64,000 bases of DNA from positions 124,001-188,000 of the forward strand of contig JAEUSU010000041.1 of the NCBI GenBank assembly GCA_016788635.1, written 5' to 3'. The position numbers and the translations under genes are program-made. Under the pieces are notes generated by a model. It ran no database searches and was not told the DNA's origin. It worked only from the letters and a program-made list of their open reading frames with translations. Each line of letters opens with the position of its first letter. The first letter of the stretch is position 1. This document shows, piece by piece, positions 1-8,952 of the stretch. The DNA comes from Flavobacteriales bacterium (GTDB taxonomy: Bacteria; Bacteroidota; Bacteroidia; Flavobacteriales_F; PHOS-HE28).

Positions 1-1
1 C

Positions 2-1054
2 GTGATGATGGCCATCCGCTCCAACTTCTTCTACACCCGCACCGTGCCCTGCGAGCTCTGGTTCCTGGACAGGAACAAGCCGAAGGCCCTGCGCGACAAG
101 GTGCTCATGCTCGATGCGCGGCACGTGTACACCAAGGTCACGCGCAAGATCTTCGACTTCAGCCCCGGGCAGCAGGCCAACCTCACGGCCATCGTATGGC
201 TGTACCGCGGCCAGCGCGAACGCTTCCTGGACCTGGTGGCCCAGCACCTGCGCGATACGCTGCGCGCGGCGGAACTGTGCCTGGCCAAGGCCGATGACGA
301 AGGCGCGGTCTGGCACCCCATCCTGAACGTGCTGGAGGTGAGCCAGAAGGTGCTGGCGCGCATGCTGCCGATGATCCGGAAGCACGAGAAACGCGAGCCG
401 CTGAAGCCCGTGGCTGATGAACTGCGCGAGGCCTTGGATGCGTACGGCAACCACTTCCAAGCCTTCCGCGAAACCTTGGCGAAGCTGCAGAGCAAGCCAC
501 AACTGGTCGTACCGAAGAGCGGGGACAGGATCGCCGCCACCAACGCCGCCCTGCACACCGCCGCGCAGGAGATCGGTGTGCTGGCCGAGCTGGGCCGCGA
601 CCTGGCGAAGGAAGCCGACCGCCTGCACAAGCTGCTGGGCAAGGTGCATGAGCTGTGCGACAAGGAACTGAACGCCCGCGACGACAAGGAATGGCCGGGC
701 GCCGACATCCGCCGCGACCTGAAGGCCCTGGCCGAGTTGCGCCCGCTGGCCGTGGAGCAGTTGAAGCAGGTGCGCTACTGCCACCGCTACGCCATGTGGC
801 TGCAGGAGCGCTTCCCCGATGCCGAATTGCGCGATGTGGAGGGCTTGGTGAAGCTGGTGGATGTGAAGGAGTTGGAGGAGAATGATTGGAGCTTGACGCC
901 GGGACGGTATGTGGGCATTTCAACTGAACTCGACGATGAAGAAGACTTTGAGCAGACTATGGAAGAGGTTCGAGTTCAACTCGTGGAGCTCAACCAGCAG
1001 GCACAGATACTTGCAGAAGAAATCGCCATGTCCATGGAAAGTGTTGTAGCATGA
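2..1054 (+). CDS. hsdM: Type I restriction-modification methyltransferase HsdM, C-terminal part (5' truncated by window edge)
   Basis: Only the last ~350 residues are in the window; the AdoMet-binding and NPPF/Y catalytic motifs would lie upstream, so the apparent GTG start is just the first in-frame codon. The segment NFFYTRTVPCELWFLDR, then DARHVYTKVTR and NLTAIVWLYRGQ, is the typical HsdM tail: a strand of the methyltransferase fold followed by a long helical C-terminal region that contacts HsdS. HsdM modifies adenine within the bipartite site read by HsdS and forms M2S or R2M2S complexes. The stop overlaps the hsdS start (ATGA at 1051-1054), so the two are translationally coupled. The last ~50 residues are acidic and more A/T-rich in codon use than the core, matching the following hsdS. 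Confidence 0.93.
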   Translation: MMMAIRSNFFYTRTVPCELWFLDRNKPKALRDKVLMLDARHVYTKVTRKIFDFSPGQQANLTAIVWLYRGQRERFLDLVAQHLRDTLRAAELCLAKADDEGAVWHPILNVLEVSQKVLARMLPMIRKHEKREPLKPVADELREALDAYGNHFQAFRETLAKLQSKPQLVVPKSGDRIAATNAALHTAAQEIGVLAELGRDLAKEADRLHKLLGKVHELCDKELNARDDKEWPGADIRRDLKALAELRPLAVEQLKQVRYCHRYAMWLQERFPDAELRDVEGLVKLVDVKELEENDWSLTPGRYVGISTELDDEEDFEQTMEEVRVQLVELNQQAQILAEEIAMSMESVVA

Positions 1055-2253
1055 CGTGGCAACGCAAGCCTTTTGAATCCCTTTTCAGTGAGCCCACGCG
1101 GAACGGCTTGACCCGTCCAAGTGGCGTACGTGGTGAAGGCTATCGCATGGTCAACATGGGCGAGATATTCGGCCATGATCGAATAGGTGACATTGAGATG
1201 GAGCGTGTGCAGTTGAATGATCGGGAACTGGCTACGATGCTCCTTAGGGTAGGCGACCTGCTGTTTGCACGGCAATCACTGGTTCTTGCGGGTGCAGGCA
1301 AATGCACCTTGGTTGAACAAGTCAACGAGCCCACCACATTCGAATCACATATCATAAGGGTTAGGCTGGACCCAAAGAAGGCGGACCCGAGGTTCTACCA
1401 TTACCTGTTTCAGTCACCTTATTCAGGGGTTAAAGCCATTGTTACACAGGGCGTGCAAGCTGGTATTCGTGCAAGTGATCTTGCTGTTCTTAAGGTTCCG
1501 GTCCCAGACCCCGAAGAGCAACGCCGCATCGCCGCGATCCTCTCGTCCTACGACGACCTGATCGAGAACAACCGGAAGCGGATCAAGTTGCTGGAGCGCG
1601 CGGCGCGGCTGCTGTACACCGAGTGGTTCGTGCGGGGGCGCTTTCCGGGGCACCAGGGGGTGAAGGTGAAGGATGGGGTGCCGGAGGGGTGGGAGAAGAC
1701 CGTATTCGGTAAGCTAGTGGAACAGGTGAAGGTGTCGGTCAAGCCAGAGGAGGTCGAAGCAGACACCCCTTATATCGGCCTCGAGCATATCCCCCGGCGT
1801 GCGTTGGTGTTGAACGAATGGGGCAAAGCGGAACAGGTCACGAGCAACAAGTTCGCCTTCCAAGAGGACGACATTCTCTTTGGGAAGATCAGGCCTTACT
1901 TCCACAAGGTCGGGTTCGCCATCACGAACGGGATCACCTCGTCTGATGCCATTGTGATGCGAGTAAGTGAGCCTGATCTGTATGCACTGGCGCTGTCGGT
2001 GGTTTCCAGCGATCGCTTCATCGCTGTAGCCTCGAAGTCCGCCAAGGAAGGTTCCAAGATGCCACGGGCGGATTGGAAGCAGATGCAAGCTTACCCGCTA
2101 CTGCTTCCCGACACCAGGACGCTCAGCAAGTTCAATGAGGCCCTTCACCCCATGCTCAGCATGATGAAGGTGCTCGCAAAGCAGAACATCCAACTCATCC
2201 GCGCGCGGGACCTGCTGCTGCCACGGTTGATGAGCGGGAAGGTGAAGGCGTAA
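1051..2253 (+). CDS. hsdS: Type I restriction-modification specificity subunit HsdS
   Basis: 400 aa, normal HsdS length. It carries two target-recognition domains, each followed by a conserved helical spacer. The first spacer is very clear (PVPDPEEQRRIAAILSSYD, then DLIENNRKRIKLLERAARLL, about residues 150-190), with YTEWFVRGRFPG after it. The second repeat ends with QLIRARDLLLPRLMSGKV at the C-terminus. HsdS reads the two half-sites of the bipartite DNA target and holds two HsdM subunits. The recognition sequence cannot be read from the protein. The variable domains are visibly more A/T-rich than the spacer helices and the flanking genes, as expected for shuffled or imported recognition domains. 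It overlaps hsdM by 4 bp and is followed 11 bp later by a SIR2-like gene. Confidence 0.94.
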   Translation: MTWQRKPFESLFSEPTRNGLTRPSGVRGEGYRMVNMGEIFGHDRIGDIEMERVQLNDRELATMLLRVGDLLFARQSLVLAGAGKCTLVEQVNEPTTFESHIIRVRLDPKKADPRFYHYLFQSPYSGVKAIVTQGVQAGIRASDLAVLKVPVPDPEEQRRIAAILSSYDDLIENNRKRIKLLERAARLLYTEWFVRGRFPGHQGVKVKDGVPEGWEKTVFGKLVEQVKVSVKPEEVEADTPYIGLEHIPRRALVLNEWGKAEQVTSNKFAFQEDDILFGKIRPYFHKVGFAITNGITSSDAIVMRVSEPDLYALALSVVSSDRFIAVASKSAKEGSKMPRADWKQMQAYPLLLPDTRTLSKFNEALHPMLSMMKVLAKQNIQLIRARDLLLPRLMSGKVKA

Positions 2254-2264
2254 ACACAGCATGA

Positions 2265-3602
2265 ATGGCCAGTTCTTCTAAACCCCTTGTCATTATCGGT
2301 GCCGGAGCGGACTACACCAAGGGCATTGAACTGCCCATGGTGAAGCAGTTGCTGCCGGAGATAGCGCGCTTCCTTGAAAGTGAGGGTGCGGAGTTCGAGA
2401 AGACGCTGCGCTCTCACTTGCCCAATATGCGCTTCACCTTCCAGCGCCACATCAAGACGCAGATCGATGACCTGACCAAGAAAGAGCCAACCGAGCTAAG
2501 GGCCTATGTGGTGCGCGTGAAGGAAGCGGCTGACAAGATCCAGGACCCGAAGGATCCCGCGAAGAAGCAAGGCAAGTTGGTCGAGTTGCTCTTCAATAAG
2601 TTGATGAGCATCCAGAGCGACAGTGTGCTGGGTGATGAGATCGAGGGGTTGATCAAGGAAGTGTTCGATGAACCAACGGCAAAGGAGATCCTCGTGAGTG
2701 ATTCGGTCGTTGACTTCCATAAAGTCACGCTTTCGGACACGTTCAAAAGTGTCCTGCGCTACATTTTAGGATCAAGTCTGGAAGAGGATGCGAACGCGGT
2801 TGCCGAGGCGCTGGGAGCGGATATGCTTAACATTGAGCAATTGTTGATCGACAAGTTCCTGGGGTTCTACAATGAGAAGCCTGGGGACGTAAAGAGCTAC
2901 ATATACATCTCCTGGTGTTTCTGGGCGTTCATGGTCCATCGGCAGCGGCAGATACTTGCTGCCCATGATGGCGTGGAATTGCCCTTCTATTCAGGTATAC
3001 CCGAGAATGCCAGGGCGATCACGTTGAACTATACCAACTTCTTGGAGGAGCGACTCGGCGCGAGGGATTCACTGTACTTCCACGGTGACCTGAGCAAGTA
3101 CGTGAGCATGGATACTCGCGACCTGATCAGCATTGACAACTTCCCGAATCGTGGTCTGCTCGATATCCTTAAGAAAGAAGTGCTGGAGAACATCAAGCTG
3201 GAGGGCGAAAGTTTGACGGAGCAGCGGCACGTCATACCAGCGTTGGTTCCTCCGCTAAGGCTGAAGCCGGTACTGTCCTTCAAGTACATTGAACTTTGGT
3301 ATCAAGCAGCGCAATGGATCCAAAGCGCCAAGCACATCGCCATCATCGGATACTCTTTCAACACTTCGGACGAGCATTTCAACGACATCCTACGGGCAAA
3401 TCATGGCAAGCGTGTGGACGTTATCAGCCCAAACGCGACCGGCGATCATATGCAATCCCGAATGGAAAAAGTGTTCAGCATACCTATTGGGAACTGGAAA
3501 ACAATGCAAGTACAGGGTCATGATGCAAGACAGGCGAATGGTATTCGGCTGATAGCGGCAAGGGCGGATCAGATCGATCTTGAGAAGTTGTTCGAGGAGT
3601 AG
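2265..3602 (+). CDS. SIR2-like domain protein embedded in the type I RM locus (probable defence gene)
   Basis: 445 aa. The N-terminus (PLVIIGAGADYTKGIELPMV) matches the NAD-binding start of SIR2-like folds (GAGxS...GxP), with Asp-Tyr where the Ser usually is. Near residues 355-385 it has KHIAIIGYSFNTSDEHFNDIL, the characteristic late motif of SIR2-like (SIR2_2) proteins, followed by VDVISPN. The middle ~250 residues are helical and unrecognised. Known family roles: SIR2-like domains in bacterial defence (for example Thoeris ThsA, DSR, SIR2-HerA) deplete NAD on phage infection; that activity is only inferred here. ATG at 2265 is used; another ATG 4 bp upstream opens only a 6-codon frame. Base composition is lower in GC than neighbouring genes, suggesting transfer. 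It lies 11 bp behind hsdS, probably co-transcribed. Confidence 0.75.
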   Translation: MASSSKPLVIIGAGADYTKGIELPMVKQLLPEIARFLESEGAEFEKTLRSHLPNMRFTFQRHIKTQIDDLTKKEPTELRAYVVRVKEAADKIQDPKDPAKKQGKLVELLFNKLMSIQSDSVLGDEIEGLIKEVFDEPTAKEILVSDSVVDFHKVTLSDTFKSVLRYILGSSLEEDANAVAEALGADMLNIEQLLIDKFLGFYNEKPGDVKSYIYISWCFWAFMVHRQRQILAAHDGVELPFYSGIPENARAITLNYTNFLEERLGARDSLYFHGDLSKYVSMDTRDLISIDNFPNRGLLDILKKEVLENIKLEGESLTEQRHVIPALVPPLRLKPVLSFKYIELWYQAAQWIQSAKHIAIIGYSFNTSDEHFNDILRANHGKRVDVISPNATGDHMQSRMEKVFSIPIGNWKTMQVQGHDARQANGIRLIAARADQIDLEKLFEE

Positions 3603-3690
3603 ATAACTGCTCATTGAAGTGAACTCGTTGCTGTTGGTTGCTGCTGCTGACGTTAAGATCGATTAGGAATGCCCCCGGTAACTTAGCCCC

Positions 3691-4575
3691 ATGTACTACC
3701 GCCGCCGTCTTCTCCTAGCCCTGCTGCAAGCCCTTGGGGGCCGCGTGGAGAAGATGCGGCTGCACAAGCTGCTACTGCTGTACATGAAACAGCGTGGTGA
3801 GCCGGCCTACGACTTTGTGCCTTACAAGTACGGCGCCTTCAGCTTTCAGGCCAACGCCGACCTGGTGGCCTGCACCACGCGCGGGCTGGCGGCCAATCAC
3901 GACAAGGAATGGGAGCTGCTGGACCAGGAGGACCACAGCGCCGCACTGAAACCGAACGACCGGGCGCTGCTGCGCCTGGTGCTGGAGCGCTTCGGCACCC
4001 TGGACCGCGACAGCCTGGTGCGCGACACCTATGTGCGCTATCCGTACACGGCCATCCACAGCGCCATGGCCGACCGCCTGCTGAACGCGGCGGAGCGCCG
4101 CGCCGTGGCCGAGGCCCTGCCCGCCGACACGCCCAAGGGCCTGTACACCATCGGCTACGAAGGGCTGGACCTGGACGCCTTTCTGAACAAGCTGATCCGT
4201 GCGCGGGTGGCGGTGCTCTGCGATGTGCGCCGCAATGCCTACAGCATGAAGTACGGTTTCAGCAAGAAGCAATTGCAGAACGCGTGCGAGGGCGTGGGCA
4301 TCCGCTACGAGCACCTGCCCGAGCTGGGCATTGCCAGCGACGAGCGGCAGGAACTGGCCAGTCAGGCCGATCGGGACGCGCTCTTTGCCCGCTATGCAAA
4401 GCGTACGCTGCCCCACACCCGCAGCGATCAAGAGCACATCGCACAACTGATCGCCGAACACGGGCGGGTGGCCATCATGTGCTTTGAGCATGAACAGCAA
4501 TGCTGTCACCGGGGCACTTTGGCGCGGGCCGTGATGCGGCTACCGGGCTTCACCGGCGAACTGGTCCATCTGTGA
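3691..4575 (+). CDS. DUF488 family protein with SocA/DUF4065-like N-terminal domain
   Basis: 294 aa in two parts. Residues 1-150 start MYYRRRLLLALLQALGG and continue with KMRLHKLLLLY...YDFVPYKYGAFSF, resembling the antitoxin-like SocA/DUF4065 fold (LxKLLYL...FxxxxYGPF). Residues ~150-294 are a DUF488 domain: LYTIGYEGLDLDAFLNKL, VAVLCDVRRNAYSMKYGFSK, GIRYEHLPELG and the CFEHEQQCCHR cluster near the end. DUF488 proteins are widespread, often next to restriction or repair genes, with no settled biochemical role known to me. It is 3 bp upstream of an unknown gene that in turn sits 2 bp before hsdR, so the three look like one operon. The pair probably accompanies the RM system as an accessory or anti-phage unit; this is inference. 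Confidence 0.8.
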   Translation: MYYRRRLLLALLQALGGRVEKMRLHKLLLLYMKQRGEPAYDFVPYKYGAFSFQANADLVACTTRGLAANHDKEWELLDQEDHSAALKPNDRALLRLVLERFGTLDRDSLVRDTYVRYPYTAIHSAMADRLLNAAERRAVAEALPADTPKGLYTIGYEGLDLDAFLNKLIRARVAVLCDVRRNAYSMKYGFSKKQLQNACEGVGIRYEHLPELGIASDERQELASQADRDALFARYAKRTLPHTRSDQEHIAQLIAEHGRVAIMCFEHEQQCCHRGTLARAVMRLPGFTGELVHL

Positions 4576-4578
4576 GCT

Positions 4579-5412
4579 ATGCGTATGAAGGTCCTGCTCA
4601 CGGTAACCACCTATCCGCTGCCCTCGAAGACCTACGATGAACTGGTCTGCACGGCCGGCATGCTGGAGGATGGCCGCTGGATACGGATCTATCCGGTGCC
4701 GTTGAGCCTGCTGATGGACCTGAAGACCCGCAAGCTGAACGCCAGCCTGAAGTACACCTGGGTGGAACTGGACCTGGAGCGCCGCACCAAGGACTTCAGG
4801 CCGGAGAGCTACTCGCCCAAGCACAAGGACCTGAGCGACCTGAGGGTGCTGGACCACCTGGACACCACGAACGATTGGGAGCTGCGCAAGCAAGCCTGCC
4901 TGCAACGGGTGTACACCAGCATGGAGCAATTGCTTGCGGACAGCAAACCACCCACCTCGGTTTCGCTGGCTGCCTACAAGCCCAAGCGCATCATCGACCT
5001 GGTGATCGAGGCCAGCGAGGAGGACTGGGACCCGATGTACCACGAACTGCGCAAACAGACGGACCTCTTCGCCCCGGAAGAGCAGGTGGAGCCCCGCGAC
5101 CTGATCCGGAAGATCCCCTGGAAGTTCAGCTACCGCTTCGAGGACGAGAACGGCAAGGTGCGCAAGCTGATGATCGAGGACTGGGAGATCGGCGCCCTGT
5201 ATTGGAATTGCCTTGGTCGTGCTAACGGGAACGAGCAGGAAGCCCTGCGCCTGGTGCGGCAGAAGTACGAGGAGGAGTTCCTGACGAAATGTGATGTGAC
5301 GCTCTTCCTGGGCACCACGCTTGCTTTTCACGCCAAGAACGCGCCCAATCCCTTCGTCATCATCGGCGTGTTCTACCCTCGGAAACGCGACCAGCTTAAA
5401 TTGTCCTTCTGA
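4579..5412 (+). CDS. Conserved hypothetical protein, partner of the DUF488 gene
   Basis: 277 aa, no signal peptide or membrane segment, so cytoplasmic. It begins MRMKVLLTVTTYPLPSKTYD, then GMLEDGRWIRIYPVPLSLL; the end is distinctive: VTLFLGTTLAFHAKNAPNPF and IIGVFYPRKRDQLKLSF. I have seen this last pattern only in uncharacterised proteins next to DUF488 genes and cannot name a fold or reaction. Spacing is 3 bp from the DUF488 stop and 2 bp to hsdR, so it is almost certainly translated with both. GC content matches hsdR rather than the A/T-richer SIR2 gene. A role as the second half of a two-gene module inserted in the RM operon is plausible. Confidence 0.7.
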   Translation: MRMKVLLTVTTYPLPSKTYDELVCTAGMLEDGRWIRIYPVPLSLLMDLKTRKLNASLKYTWVELDLERRTKDFRPESYSPKHKDLSDLRVLDHLDTTNDWELRKQACLQRVYTSMEQLLADSKPPTSVSLAAYKPKRIIDLVIEASEEDWDPMYHELRKQTDLFAPEEQVEPRDLIRKIPWKFSYRFEDENGKVRKLMIEDWEIGALYWNCLGRANGNEQEALRLVRQKYEEEFLTKCDVTLFLGTTLAFHAKNAPNPFVIIGVFYPRKRDQLKLSF

Positions 5413-5414
5413 GC

Positions 5415-8400
5415 ATGCGTTACACGGAGGACAGCCTGGTGCAGCAGACCACCGCCGAGTACCTGGAACAGGCGCTCGGCTGGGACAGCGTCTATGCCTT
5501 CGACCGGGAGACCTTCGGCGAGGGCAGCTTGTTGGGCCGGGCGAGCGACCGTGACATGGTGCTGGTGCGCGACCTGGAAGCGGCCTTGCGGCTGCTGAAC
5601 AAGGACCTGCCCGACGAAGCCTATACCGAGGCGGTGAAGCGCCTGAGCATCTACACCGAGAGCCAGACGCTGCTGCAGACCAACCGGGATCTCTATGATC
5701 TGATGCTGGACGGCGTGCCCGTGCATTACCGCGCCGCCGACGGTGTGCTGAAGTCCACCCGCCTGAAGGTGATCGACTTCGATGAGCCGGGCAACAACCG
5801 CTTCCTGTGCGTGCGCGAGTTGTGGATACGCGGCCATTACCACCGCCGCCGTGCGGACATCATCGGCTTCGTGAACGGCCTGCCGCTGCTCTTCATGGAA
5901 CTGAAGAACATCCACAAGGACCTGCGCGCCGCCCACGACCGCAACCTGAAGGACTACAAGGACACGGTGCCGCACCTGTTCCACCACAACGCCTTCATCG
6001 TACTGGCCAACGGCGAGAAAGCGAAGCTGGGCTCGCTGAGCAGCAAGTACGAGCACTTCCACGAATGGAAGCGCCTGCACGAGGAGGATGCCGGGGTGGT
6101 GGACATGGAAACGCTGCTGAAGGGCGTGTGCAACAAACGCGACTTCCTGGACCTGCTGGAGAACTTCATCCTCTTCGACGAGAGCAGCGGCAAGCTGGCC
6201 AAGATCGTGGCGCGCAACCACCAGTTCCTCGGGGTGAACCGCGCAATGGATGCAGTGCGCGAGCGCCGGGAGCGCAAGGGCAAACTGGGCACCTTCTGGC
6301 ACACGCAGGGCGCGGGCAAGAGCTACAGCATGGTCTACTTCGCCCGCAAGGTGCGGCGCAAGGTCAGCGGCGGCTTCACCTTCATCGTGCTCACCGACCG
6401 CGATGATCTGGACAAGCAGATCTACGACACCTTCGCTGGCTGTGGCGTGGTGAACAACGACCGCGAGCGTTGCCGGGCGGGCAGCGGGAACGACCTGCGG
6501 GCCATGCTGAAGGAGCACAAGGCCTACGTGTTCACCTTGATCCAGAAGTTCAACAAGGACGTGGACCCGGCCAGTCCGTGGACGCTGCGCGATGATGTGA
6601 TCGTGATGAGCGACGAGGCCCACCGGAGCCAGTACGGCCGGCTGGCGCTCAACATGCGCAACGCGCTGAGCAAGGCCAGCTTCATCGGCTTCACCGGCAC
6701 ACCGCTCTTCAAGAACGACGAGATCACCAGCCAGGTCTTCGGCGATTACATCAGCCAGTACGACTTCGGCCGGGCCGTGGAGGACGGCGCCACCGTCCCG
6801 CTCTACTACGATGCCCGCGGCGACAAACTGGGCATCACCACCCGCGAACTGAACGAGAAGATCGCCAGCAAGCTGGAAGAGCTGGAGATCGAGGATGTGG
6901 ACACCGCCGCCAAGTTGGAACAGGCCCTGCGCAGCGAGTACCACGTCTACACCGCGAGCAAGCGCCTGGATACCATCGCCCGTGACTTCGTGCAGCATTA
7001 CAGCACCGCCTGGCAGAGCGGGAAGGCCATGCTGGTGTGCCTGGACAAGCTCACCTGCGGCCGCATGTACGCGCTGATCGAGCGCTATTGGGCCGAACGC
7101 ATCGCGGAATTGGAGCGCTCCATCGCGAAACTGGAGGACGAGCAACAGGTGCAGTTGGTGCAACGGCAGATCACGTGGATGCGTGAGACCCGCATGGCCG
7201 CCATCTTCAGCCAGGAGCAGAACGAGGTGGACAAGTTCCGGCAATGGGACCTGGACGTGCTCCCGCACCGCCAGTTGATGAACGATGGCTTCGAGACGCC
7301 CGATGGCCGACGCATCGCAGTGGACGATGCCTTCAAGAAGGACGAGCATCCCTTCCGCATCGCCATCGTGTGCGCCATGTGGCTCACGGGCTTCGATGTG
7401 CCCAGCCTGAGCACGCTATACCTGGACAAGCCCTTGAAGGCGCACACGCTGATGCAGGCCATCGCCCGGGCCAACCGGGTGTACGAAGGCAAAGTGAACG
7501 GCCTGATCGTCGATTACAACGGCATCACCCGCAACTTGCGCGAGGCCCTGGCCACGTTTGCAGGGAAGGAAGGCGCGCAGACAGGGTCCGGACCAGGTGG
7601 TGGCGAGGAAGGCGGTGAAGGCCCGATCAAGCCAGCGGAGGATTTCCTGATCCCGCAGCTCGTGGAGGCCATTGAAGGTGTGAAGCAGTACGTGAAGGAA
7701 CTGGGACAGTACCTCGATGCCATCGGTGCTGCCAAGGGCTTCCACCGCATCAAGGCCATCGCGGACATCAAGAACGCGGTGAACACCAACGACGAGACCC
7801 GCAAGCGTTTCGAGGTGATGGCCCGCGAGGTGTTCAAGCGCTTCAAGGCCTGCATCACCTTCCCGGAGCAGGTCAATCCCTACCGGCACGACTACGACGC
7901 CATCAACGTGGTGTACAAGACCCTGCAGGACGACCGCGATGCCACCAACATCGACGCGATCCTGAAGACCCTGCAAGGCATCGTGGACGAGGCCATCGAC
8001 ATCAAGCCGTCCATGGCCGCCGAGCCGAAGCCCTACGACATCAGCAAAGTGGACTTCGAGCGGCTGCGGAAGGAGTTCGAGAAGAGCGCGCACAAGCAAA
8101 GCGCGGTGCAGCAACTGAAGGACTTGATCGAAAAGAAGCTCGGACGGCTCATCCGCACCAACCCTCTGCGCACCGACTTCCAGGAGCACTACCAGGAGAT
8201 CATCGACCGCTACAACCGGGAGAAGGACCGCCTCACCATCGAGCAGACCTTCGAGGAATTGCTGAAGTTCACCGAAGCTCTTGATGAGGAACAGGACCGT
8301 GCCATCCGTGAAGGTCTCGATGAGGAGTCACTCGCGCTGTACGACCTGTTGAAGAAGGACGGTCTCACCAAACAGGAGACCGAACGCATCAAGCGCGTGG

Positions 8401-8630
8401 CGGCCGATCTGCTGGAGAAGCTCAAGGCAGAGAAACTGCGGGTGGACCAGTGGAAAGAGAAGGAAGCCACCCGCGATGCGGTACACATGACGATCTACGA
8501 CTTCCTCTACGATGACAGCACCGGCCTTCCCACAGGGTCATACACCGAGGAGGAAGTGAAGCAGAAGGCCGATCGGGTGTTCTGGCATGTGATGGGGCAG
8601 TATGGTGGTGGTGCGGACGCATTTGCGTGA
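5415..8630 (+). CDS. hsdR: Type I restriction endonuclease subunit HsdR
   Basis: 1071 aa, the usual HsdR size. N-terminal nuclease domain: [20 protein letters not shown] gives the PD-(D/E)xK catalytic residues Asp148, Glu162 and Lys164. SF2 translocase: Walker [12 protein letters not shown] with Lys302; DEAH box at 400-403 ([14 protein letters not shown]); [10 protein letters not shown] after it; motif VI around QAIARANRV. The C-terminal helical region (~700-1071) is rich in E/K and mediates contact with the M2S core. HsdR cuts DNA after ATP-driven translocation when unmodified sites are detected. It follows the DUF488 and unknown genes directly, so the operon order is hsdM-hsdS-SIR2-DUF488-unknown-hsdR. 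No frameshift or missing motif is seen, so the enzyme looks intact. Confidence 0.97.
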   Translation: MRYTEDSLVQQTTAEYLEQALGWDSVYAFDRETFGEGSLLGRASDRDMVLVRDLEAALRLLNKDLPDEAYTEAVKRLSIYTESQTLLQTNRDLYDLMLDGVPVHYRAADGVLKSTRLKVIDFDEPGNNRFLCVRELWIRGHYHRRRADIIGFVNGLPLLFMELKNIHKDLRAAHDRNLKDYKDTVPHLFHHNAFIVLANGEKAKLGSLSSKYEHFHEWKRLHEEDAGVVDMETLLKGVCNKRDFLDLLENFILFDESSGKLAKIVARNHQFLGVNRAMDAVRERRERKGKLGTFWHTQGAGKSYSMVYFARKVRRKVSGGFTFIVLTDRDDLDKQIYDTFAGCGVVNNDRERCRAGSGNDLRAMLKEHKAYVFTLIQKFNKDVDPASPWTLRDDVIVMSDEAHRSQYGRLALNMRNALSKASFIGFTGTPLFKNDEITSQVFGDYISQYDFGRAVEDGATVPLYYDARGDKLGITTRELNEKIASKLEELEIEDVDTAAKLEQALRSEYHVYTASKRLDTIARDFVQHYSTAWQSGKAMLVCLDKLTCGRMYALIERYWAERIAELERSIAKLEDEQQVQLVQRQITWMRETRMAAIFSQEQNEVDKFRQWDLDVLPHRQLMNDGFETPDGRRIAVDDAFKKDEHPFRIAIVCAMWLTGFDVPSLSTLYLDKPLKAHTLMQAIARANRVYEGKVNGLIVDYNGITRNLREALATFAGKEGAQTGSGPGGGEEGGEGPIKPAEDFLIPQLVEAIEGVKQYVKELGQYLDAIGAAKGFHRIKAIADIKNAVNTNDETRKRFEVMAREVFKRFKACITFPEQVNPYRHDYDAINVVYKTLQDDRDATNIDAILKTLQGIVDEAIDIKPSMAAEPKPYDISKVDFERLRKEFEKSAHKQSAVQQLKDLIEKKLGRLIRTNPLRTDFQEHYQEIIDRYNREKDRLTIEQTFEELLKFTEALDEEQDRAIREGLDEESLALYDLLKKDGLTKQETERIKRVAADLLEKLKAEKLRVDQWKEKEATRDAVHMTIYDFLYDDSTGLPTGSYTEEEVKQKADRVFWHVMGQYGGGADAFA

Positions 8631-8952
8631 GCGGGCGCAGCGGCAGCCTGCTGAAGGGGCGACCAAGCAGCCACGAACAGCGAGGAGGCACGACGAAGGA
8701 GTGACCCCGGAGCGCCGTGGTTGCAGGCCGGACCGAAGCAGCTATAGCGGAGCACGCGGCCCGTGCGCTGGCCTTGCGCGTTGGCCAGGGACACGCCCAC
8801 CCCATCCCCCTACTCATCACCCGGTAATTCCCGCCCCTTCCCCCGCCGCGTTTCCCCGGCAGCCAACATCCGTCAGCTTTTCCCGGCCGGTGGGGTGTAA
8901 ACTTCGTCCAAGGATCTCCACTGACGGAAGTCCGGATACCGATCGACACCCC
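8631..8952 (+). other. 322-bp gene-free spacer between hsdR and pflB
   Basis: No credible gene. An open frame from 8602 runs into pflB, but its first 117 codons are Arg/Pro/Gly-rich and unlike pflB, so it is not an N-terminal extension. A 7-bp inverted pair (CCGTCAG at 8870-8876, CTGACGG at 8921-8927) flanks 44 bp just upstream of pflB. A weak AAACTTCG at 8899-8906 resembles the -7 form TAnnTTCG. No good copy of the FNR-like 14-mer described elsewhere in the window is present. Confidence 0.4.

Noticed and set aside
8870-8927. CCGTCAG/CTGACGG inverted pair upstream of pflB as an FNR-like site
   Set aside because: The 44-bp separation is far too long for a Crp/Fnr dimer and the half-sites do not form the 14-mer.
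8602-8952. In-frame N-terminal extension of PflB
   Set aside because: Arg/Pro-rich and overlaps hsdR; the family start fits ATG 8953.
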